Assembly (NCBI RefSeq): GCF_042685265.1
Contig: NZ_JBHUMX010000007.1
From: Oceanobacillus_B kapialis
GTDB taxonomy: Bacteria > Bacillota > Bacilli > Bacillales > Amphibacillaceae
Direction: 5' to 3' (one strand)
Length of the DNA: 64,000 nt
The notes under the pieces were generated by a model that searched no databases, had not been told where the DNA came from, and saw nothing but the letters and a program-made list of their open reading frames with translations. A program made the position numbers and the translations under genes. Shown here one piece after another: positions 59,491 to 64,000 of the stretch. Within the stretch, counting starts at the first letter, position 1. Each line of letters opens with the position of its first letter.

Positions 59491-60762
59491 ATGACACAAG
59501 GGACAAAAATTACAGTTGAAAACGGTAAGATGAATGTACCTGACGTACCGGTCATTCCATTTATTGAAGGTGATGGTACTGGCCCGGACATTTGGGCTGC
59601 AGCCAGCAGTGTAATCGAGGCGGCAGTTGAAAAAGCATATAATGGTACAAAGAAAATAGAGTGGATGGAAGTTTTAGCTGGACAAAAAGCTTACGACAAA
59701 ACGGGTGAGTGGCTTCCACAAGATACATTAGATAAGATTAATGAATATAAGATTGCAATTAAAGGACCTCTTACAACGCCTATCGGTGGAGGAATTCGAT
59801 CCTTAAACGTGGCTTTAAGACAAGAACTTGACTTGTTCACATGTCTGCGTCCGGTTCGTTATTTTGAAGGTGTACCATCACCAGTTAAACGTCCAGAGGA
59901 TGTTGATATGGTTATCTTCCGTGAAAATACTGAAGATATTTATGCGGGAATTGAATGGCAAAAAGGTTCCGATGATGTGAAGAAAGTTATTGAGTTTCTT
60001 AAAAATGAAATGAATGTAAGCAACATTCGCTTCCCTGAAACTTCAGGCATTGGCGTAAAGCCGGTTTCCGAGGAAGGAACTAAACGTTTAGTACGATCCA
60101 GTATTGAATACGCACTAAATGAAGGGCGCAAGAGTGTTACTTTAGTACATAAGGGTAACATTATGAAATTTACAGAAGGTGCTTTTAAAGCATGGGGCTA
60201 TGAAGTAGCAGAAGAAGAGTATGGTGATAAAGTCTTTACATGGGCGGAATATGATCGCATTGTAGAAAAAGACGGGAAAGATGCTGCTAATAAAGCGCAG
60301 GACGAAGCTTTGGCAGCAGGCAAAATCTTAGTAAAGGATTCCATTGCTGATATCTTTTTACAACAAATTTTAACTAGACCGAAAGAATTTGATGTGGTAG
60401 CTACAATGAATCTGAATGGTGACTATATTTCCGACGCTCTTGCTGCACAAGTAGGTGGGATTGGAATTGCTCCAGGAGCAAACATTAACTATGATACAGG
60501 GCATGCGATTTTCGAAGCTACTCATGGAACAGCACCTAAATATGCAGGTTTAGATAAAGTAAATCCTTCCTCTGTAATTTTGTCTGCTGTGTTAATGCTT
60601 GAACACCTAGAGTGGAGAGAAGCAGCAGACCTAATTACAAAAGCGATGGATAAAACAATTGCTTCCAAAGTTGTGACATATGATTTTGCTCGCCTAATGG
60701 ACGGAGCAAAAGAAGTAAAATGTTCTGAGTTTGGGGCAGAACTTATTAAAAATATGGACTAA
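59491..60762 (+). CDS. icd: Isocitrate dehydrogenase (NADP)
   Basis: The 423-residue enzyme converts isocitrate to 2-oxoglutarate. The substrate loop GGGIRSLNVALRQELDLFTCLRPVR carries the conserved Ser that is a phosphorylation target in other bacteria. FRENTEDIYAGIEW, HKGNIMKFTEGAF and MNLNGDYISDALAAQVGG are family signatures. RBS TAGGAGG. An icd-mdh hairpin follows. Confidence 0.97.
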   Translation: MTQGTKITVENGKMNVPDVPVIPFIEGDGTGPDIWAAASSVIEAAVEKAYNGTKKIEWMEVLAGQKAYDKTGEWLPQDTLDKINEYKIAIKGPLTTPIGGGIRSLNVALRQELDLFTCLRPVRYFEGVPSPVKRPEDVDMVIFRENTEDIYAGIEWQKGSDDVKKVIEFLKNEMNVSNIRFPETSGIGVKPVSEEGTKRLVRSSIEYALNEGRKSVTLVHKGNIMKFTEGAFKAWGYEVAEEEYGDKVFTWAEYDRIVEKDGKDAANKAQDEALAAGKILVKDSIADIFLQQILTRPKEFDVVATMNLNGDYISDALAAQVGGIGIAPGANINYDTGHAIFEATHGTAPKYAGLDKVNPSSVILSAVLMLEHLEWREAADLITKAMDKTIASKVVTYDFARLMDGAKEVKCSEFGAELIKNMD

Positions 60763-60786
60763 ATCGCAACACTAAAAATCTCTCTT

Positions 60787-60812
60787 TCCCTCCTTTTTAC
60801 AAAAGGAGGGAG
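60787..60812 (+). other. Intercistronic hairpin between icd and mdh
   Basis: TCCCTCCTTTT pairs perfectly with AAAAGGAGGGA around a three-base loop. The 3' arm AAAAGGAGGGA looks like a Shine-Dalgarno sequence but lies 28 bases before the mdh ATG. No T-run follows, so it is not a standard terminator. Confidence 0.6.
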
Positions 60813-60840
60813 CATTGTAAATATTCTAAAAGGGGTCGTT

Positions 60841-61782
60841 ATGATGGCTATAAATAGAAGAAAAATATCTGTAATCGGGTCAGGGTTTACTGGCGCAACT
60901 ACTGCATTGATGCTCGCACAAAAAGAATTAGGTGATGTAGTTCTTGTAGATATTCCAGACATGGAGGACCCAACAAAAGGAAAAGCCCTAGATATGCTGG
61001 AAGCTAGTCCAGTTCAAGGTTTTGATGCTAAAATTACCGGAACCTCTAATTACGAGGAAACCAAGGATTCAGATCTGGTTATCATAACTGCTGGTATTGC
61101 AAGAAAACCAGGGATGAGCCGCGATGATTTAGTGAATACGAACGCGAAGATCATGAAGACAGTTGCGAAAGAAGTTGTAAACTATTCACCTGATACGTAT
61201 ATTATTGTTTTAACAAACCCTGTTGATGCAATGACTTATACGGTATTTAAAGAATCAGGATTGCCAAAAGAGCGTGTAATTGGACAGTCAGGCGTCTTAG
61301 ACACAGCGCGGTTCCGTACATTCGTCGCACAAGAGCTAAATCTTTCTGTAAAAGATATAACTGGTTTTGTTTTAGGTGGTCATGGTGATGATATGGTACC
61401 ATTAATCCGCTACTCTTTTGCTGGTGGTATTCCGTTAGAAAAATTAATCTCTAAAGATCGCCTTGATGCAATTGTTGAACGTACACGTAAAGGTGGAGGA
61501 GAGATAGTAGGACTTCTAGGCAATGGAAGTGCCTATTATGCACCAGCTGCTTCTTTAACAGTAATGGCAGAAGCAATCTTAAAAGATCAGCGTCGCGTTA
61601 TCCCAGCTATTGCATACTTAGAAGGTGAATATGGCTACAACGATATTTACTTAGGAGTGCCTACAATACTTGGTGGAAAAGGTATTGAAGAAATTATTGA
61701 GCTTGACTTAACAGATGAAGAAAGTTCTGCGTTAGATAAATCAGCTGATTCTGTTAAAAACGTTTTAACAATATTAGAGTAG
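60841..61782 (+). CDS. mdh: Malate dehydrogenase
   Basis: The 313-residue LDH-like enzyme oxidises malate to oxaloacetate. NAD site VIGSGFTGATTALML, active-site RKPGMSRDDLV (Arg), and catalytic His in VLGGHGDDMVPL. The start is ATGATG, and either may be used; AAAGGGG lies just upstream. It completes citZ-icd-mdh. A hairpin terminator follows. Confidence 0.97.
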   Translation: MMAINRRKISVIGSGFTGATTALMLAQKELGDVVLVDIPDMEDPTKGKALDMLEASPVQGFDAKITGTSNYEETKDSDLVIITAGIARKPGMSRDDLVNTNAKIMKTVAKEVVNYSPDTYIIVLTNPVDAMTYTVFKESGLPKERVIGQSGVLDTARFRTFVAQELNLSVKDITGFVLGGHGDDMVPLIRYSFAGGIPLEKLISKDRLDAIVERTRKGGGEIVGLLGNGSAYYAPAASLTVMAEAILKDQRRVIPAIAYLEGEYGYNDIYLGVPTILGGKGIEEIIELDLTDEESSALDKSADSVKNVLTILE

Positions 61783-61794
61783 TAAAATACTTTG

Positions 61795-61823
61795 GGGGTG
61801 GGACATAACGTCTTACCCCTTTT
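61795..61823 (+). terminator. mdh terminator
   Basis: GGGGTGGGAC pairs with GTCTTACCCC (two G-T pairs) around ATAAC, followed by TTTT. The remaining 220 bases before the MaoC gene hold AT-rich sequence with no supportable gene. Confidence 0.75.
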
Positions 61824-62041
61824 AATATGCTTACAAATAAAGAAGCGTATAAAAGTCTGCATAACCACCGCAACTGGAAAGACAAGGCTAGAATGCATGA
61901 AGCATAAACTACTTCTGAAGACATGATAATTTTTCTGCAATATTTCGAGCGATTCTAGGGTTTATATTTTCTTTGGTCAGATCTTTCTTTGTATTCCACT
62001 GAACCACAATTTCTTTTGTTCTGGCATAAGTTAAAAAGGTT

Positions 62042-62050
62042 TGTTATAAT
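62042..62050 (+). promoter_or_regulatory. Extended -10 promoter of the MaoC hydratase gene
   Basis: TTGTTATAAT contains an extended -10 (TGTTATAAT). No good -35 lies at 17 bases. A cre-like site starts directly after it. Confidence 0.6.
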
Positions 62051-62064
62051 AGAAAGCGCTTACA
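62051..62064. promoter_or_regulatory. CcpA (cre)-like site overlapping the MaoC transcription start
   Basis: AGAAAGCGCTTACA differs at one base from the cre consensus (TGAAAGCGCTTACA would be perfect). It directly follows the -10 element, the position used for catabolite repression. Confidence 0.72.
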
Positions 62065-62081
62065 AAATGGAGGTGGTTATA

Positions 62082-62558
62082 ATGTTAGGAAAGAAAAGAA
62101 AACTAGGAATGATGATGAAAGATATCCACATCGGAGAAACGTACACGGCGATTAAGGTTATTGAGGATAAGGAATTATTGCTCTATCTTGGTTTATCAAA
62201 TGATGCCAACCCGTTATATATTCAACATGATTATGCCTCACAGACTCCCTACAAAGCCCCTATTGTTCCTTCTGTATTGCTTTTTGGCATGGTGTCTTCT
62301 ATTGTGTCAATGCATCTTCCTGGACCTGGAAGTCATATAACCCAGCATGAGATGACATTTCCTAAACCAGTGTTTCATCAGACTGAAGTAAGGTTTAATT
62401 TAGAGGTTATTGCCTTAGATGAAAAGGATCATACTGTTTCTATTAATGTAACTGGCTATGACGAAGATGGAGATACTGTTATCATTGGGAAGTTACAAGT
62501 TTGTCCACCTTACAAGCCAAACTCATTAACTGCCACATCTCTCGAGAACTTTTTTTAA
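62082..62558 (+). CDS. MaoC-family (R)-specific enoyl-CoA hydratase-like protein
   Basis: The 158-residue hotdog-fold protein has DANPLYIQHDYASQTPYKAPIVPSVLLFGMVSSI, the substrate and catalytic core (Asp, His) of MaoC (R)-hydratases, about 38-72. Such enzymes act on enoyl-CoA thioesters in fatty-acid or polyhydroxyalkanoate metabolism; the actual substrate is unknown. The ATG at 62082 follows GGAGGTGG; the longer open frame to 61989 crosses its own promoter and is rejected. Monocistronic, between mdh and phoP. Confidence 0.85.
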   Translation: MLGKKRKLGMMMKDIHIGETYTAIKVIEDKELLLYLGLSNDANPLYIQHDYASQTPYKAPIVPSVLLFGMVSSIVSMHLPGPGSHITQHEMTFPKPVFHQTEVRFNLEVIALDEKDHTVSINVTGYDEDGDTVIIGKLQVCPPYKPNSLTATSLENFF

Positions 62559-62574
62559 TAAATAGAGCATATAA

Positions 62575-62616
62575 AATTCCGAACTGAACGTGCGGAAATT
62601 CGTTCAGCTCGGAATT
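62575..62616 (+). terminator. Hairpin after the MaoC gene, probable terminator
   Basis: AATTCCGAACTGAACG pairs with CGTTCAGCTCGGAATT except for one mismatch. No T-run follows. The 232 bases from here to phoP are AT-rich and hold a single TTAACA that could be part of a Pho box, not convincingly. Confidence 0.6.
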
Positions 62617-62848
62617 ATGTACGGTTAGTTAGATAAAAATGTGCTTTCCATCCTCAAATAGATGTTACTTTCTATTCCTCTTGAAAACTTCTCACTTTTA
62701 CTTACATTTCGCATGCTTTTTGTAAATTTTAATTAACAAAGATTTTAATATATTCACATTGTGAGCTATTCATTGTAAGATGAGGGTAGAACAAATGTGT
62801 TCAAATGGAATGATTTACGACATTCTATAGAGAAATGGGGATGTAAAC

Positions 62849-63544
62849 ATGAAGCAAAATATACTTATAGTAGATGATGAGAAGTCTATTGTTACCCTCC
62901 TCAATTTTAATATTGAGAAAGCGGGATTTCAGACAGACGTGGCATACGACGGTGCTGAGGCAATAAAAAAAGCTGAGGCTAACGATTATGATTTAATTAT
63001 TCTTGATCTAATGCTGCCTGAGATGGACGGGATGGAAGTATGTAAATATCTCCGTAATAATAAGATCGATACACCAATTCTCATGCTGACAGCAAAGGAT
63101 GAAGAATTTGATAAAGTATTAGGTCTTGAACTCGGAGCTGATGATTATCTCACAAAACCATTCAGTCCGAAAGAAGTAATTGCCAGAATGAAAGCGATCC
63201 TAAGACGTTCAAATAAAGAAAAAAAATCCAGTTATTCATCCTTGAAAATTGGTGAATTGACAGTTTATCCAGAGCGTTATGAGGCTGAAATAGGAGAAAA
63301 GGTAGTCACTTTTACACGAAAAGAATTTGAGTTGCTTCATTATTTGGCAAATAATAAAGGCAAAGTGATTTCACGTGACCAACTGTTGAGCGGAGTATGG
63401 GATTATGACTTTGTTGGGGATACGCGAATTGTTGATGTACATGTTTCCCATTTACGAGACAAGATTGAGCCTGACACAAAAAAACCAAAGTATATTAAAA
63501 CAGTCCGCGGTCTTGGTTATAAACTTGAGGAGCCTGCTACATGA
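62849..63544 (+). CDS. phoP: Phosphate response regulator PhoP
   Basis: The 231-residue OmpR-type regulator has a receiver domain with phosphoacceptor Asp53 (ILDLMLPEMDG), the acidic pair at 9-10 and Lys in LTKPF near residue 103, then a winged-helix DNA-binding domain (about 130-228). It controls the phosphate starvation regulon. RBS GGGGATG-like; start ATG at 62849. It overlaps phoR by four bases (ATGA). Confidence 0.95.
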   Translation: MKQNILIVDDEKSIVTLLNFNIEKAGFQTDVAYDGAEAIKKAEANDYDLIILDLMLPEMDGMEVCKYLRNNKIDTPILMLTAKDEEFDKVLGLELGADDYLTKPFSPKEVIARMKAILRRSNKEKKSSYSSLKIGELTVYPERYEAEIGEKVVTFTRKEFELLHYLANNKGKVISRDQLLSGVWDYDFVGDTRIVDVHVSHLRDKIEPDTKKPKYIKTVRGLGYKLEEPAT

Positions 63545-64000
63545 GGGCACTCTTTAAAAAACCACTAGCAACTTATCTAGTTGGTATTTTACTTGTGGTT
63601 TTTGCTACAGGGCTTGTGTTATATCAAGTTGTCGAAAATATTCTTATATTAGGCTCTGTTATGCTTACGCAATTTATTATATTAACTCTATTTTTGTTAC
63701 ACCTGTACGAACGCTACATACGTCCAATTAAGAAGGCAACACGAACAATCGATGAAATAGTAAAAGGGAATTACCGTGCAAGGTTTCATCATCCAAGCAA
63801 TGATACTATTGGTATATTAAGTGCAAAAATTAACTCACTAGCACGGAATGTTGGGGAATTCTCCAGACATGAAAAAATGCAGTCAGAGCAACTATCCACG
63901 GTGATTGATAATACCCAAAGTGGGCTTATACTAATTGATTCAAAGGGCTATATTCACTTTGTTAATCGGAAGTTTATTAACATTTTTGGCGGTGTTCCAA
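63541..64000 (+). CDS. phoR: Sensor histidine kinase PhoR, partial (N-terminal 153 residues)
   Basis: The frame starts at an ATG overlapping the phoP stop and runs off the right edge. Two membrane helices (about 10-29 and 36-55) are separated by only a few residues (YQVVENILI). A HAMP-like region (RYIRPIKKATRTIDEIVKGNY, about 58-110) and the start of a PAS domain (LSTVIDNTQSGLILIDSKGYIHFVN, from about 121) follow. B. subtilis PhoR has an extracellular domain of over 100 residues between the two helices; here it is absent. The kinase domain lies beyond the window. Confidence 0.85.
   Translation, partial: MRALFKKPLATYLVGILLVVFATGLVLYQVVENILILGSVMLTQFIILTLFLLHLYERYIRPIKKATRTIDEIVKGNYRARFHHPSNDTIGILSAKINSLARNVGEFSRHEKMQSEQLSTVIDNTQSGLILIDSKGYIHFVNRKFINIFGGVP

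Noticed and set aside
61989..62081. N-terminal extension of the MaoC protein
   Set aside because: It would begin before the promoter and cre-like site; the ATG at 62082 has GGAGGTGG in front.
62701..62770. Possible Pho box upstream of phoP (TTAACA at about 62742)
   Set aside because: Only one TTAACA is perfect. The neighbouring 11-base-spaced units (GTAAAT, TTTAAT, CACATT) match at about half the positions, which AT-rich DNA gives by chance.
1..64000. CRISPR arrays, tRNA or rRNA genes, prophage genes
   Set aside because: No regularly spaced direct repeats, no tRNA-like cloverleaf or rRNA sequence, and no phage structural genes were seen. The only mobile-element trace is the IS end at the left edge.

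Overview
The window looks like core chromosome of a low-GC, endospore-forming member of the Bacillaceae, close to the Oceanobacillus/Virgibacillus/Lentibacillus group. Gene order follows the Bacillus subtilis yt- region: motS, acuCBA, tyrS, rpsD, dgcP, ytsP, refZ, ezrA, nifZ-thiI, sspA, gerW, tpx, ytxK-ackA, ytkL, ytoI, ytpI, nrnA, ytrIH, dnaE, malic enzyme, accDA, pfkA-pyk, fxsA, ytvI, citZ-icd-mdh, phoPR. Sporulation genes with readable sigma-G and sigma-E promoters, a tyrosine T-box and an S4 leader agree with this. Genus assignment is inference.

Layout. 1-356: the right end of an IS3-family element joined to the last third of a motS-like stator gene, apparently disrupted. 437-2898: acuCBA, acetyl-CoA synthetase control. 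3080-6058: a class A penicillin-binding protein with an Asn/Glu-rich tail. 6178-8676: tyrS with T-box; rpsD with leader and promoter. 8804-13918: the diguanylate cyclase dgcP, a methionine sulfoxide reductase, and the division regulators refZ and ezrA. 14060-25749: sulfur transfer, spore proteins, NAD kinase, thiol peroxidase, acetate kinase, alanine dehydrogenase. 26975-31058: an operon behind a textbook sigma-W-type promoter (DUF4178, PspA, DUF4247 lipoprotein, DUF350, membrane aminopropyltransferase). 31873-41858: a complete type IV pilus locus set into the conserved order between ytkL and ytoI. 41931-64000: core metabolism, dnaE, fatty-acid initiation, lower glycolysis, the citrate branch and phoPR, cut by the window end.

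The most interesting system is the pilus locus. It encodes minor pilins, the ATPases PilB and PilT, PilC, a major pilin, a prepilin peptidase and PilM/N/O, with no secretin in the locus. A divergent prepilin carries a long beta-solenoid of about eleven repeats. A c-di-GMP-II riboswitch lies directly upstream of the major pilin. The extension ATPase has an MshEN domain of the c-di-GMP-binding kind, and a diguanylate cyclase lies in the same window. This suggests transcript-level and protein-level control of pili by c-di-GMP, in a strain whose sodium flagellar stator may be broken.

Other points of note: a sigma-W/PspA/polyamine-type envelope-stress operon; a two-unit structured repeat upstream of ald; a Tpx without its resolving cysteine; a PhoR without an extracellular sensor domain; a FadR-type operator in front of the malic enzyme-regulator-accDA block; and CcpA (cre)-like sites at ytxK-ackA, citZ and a MaoC hydratase gene.
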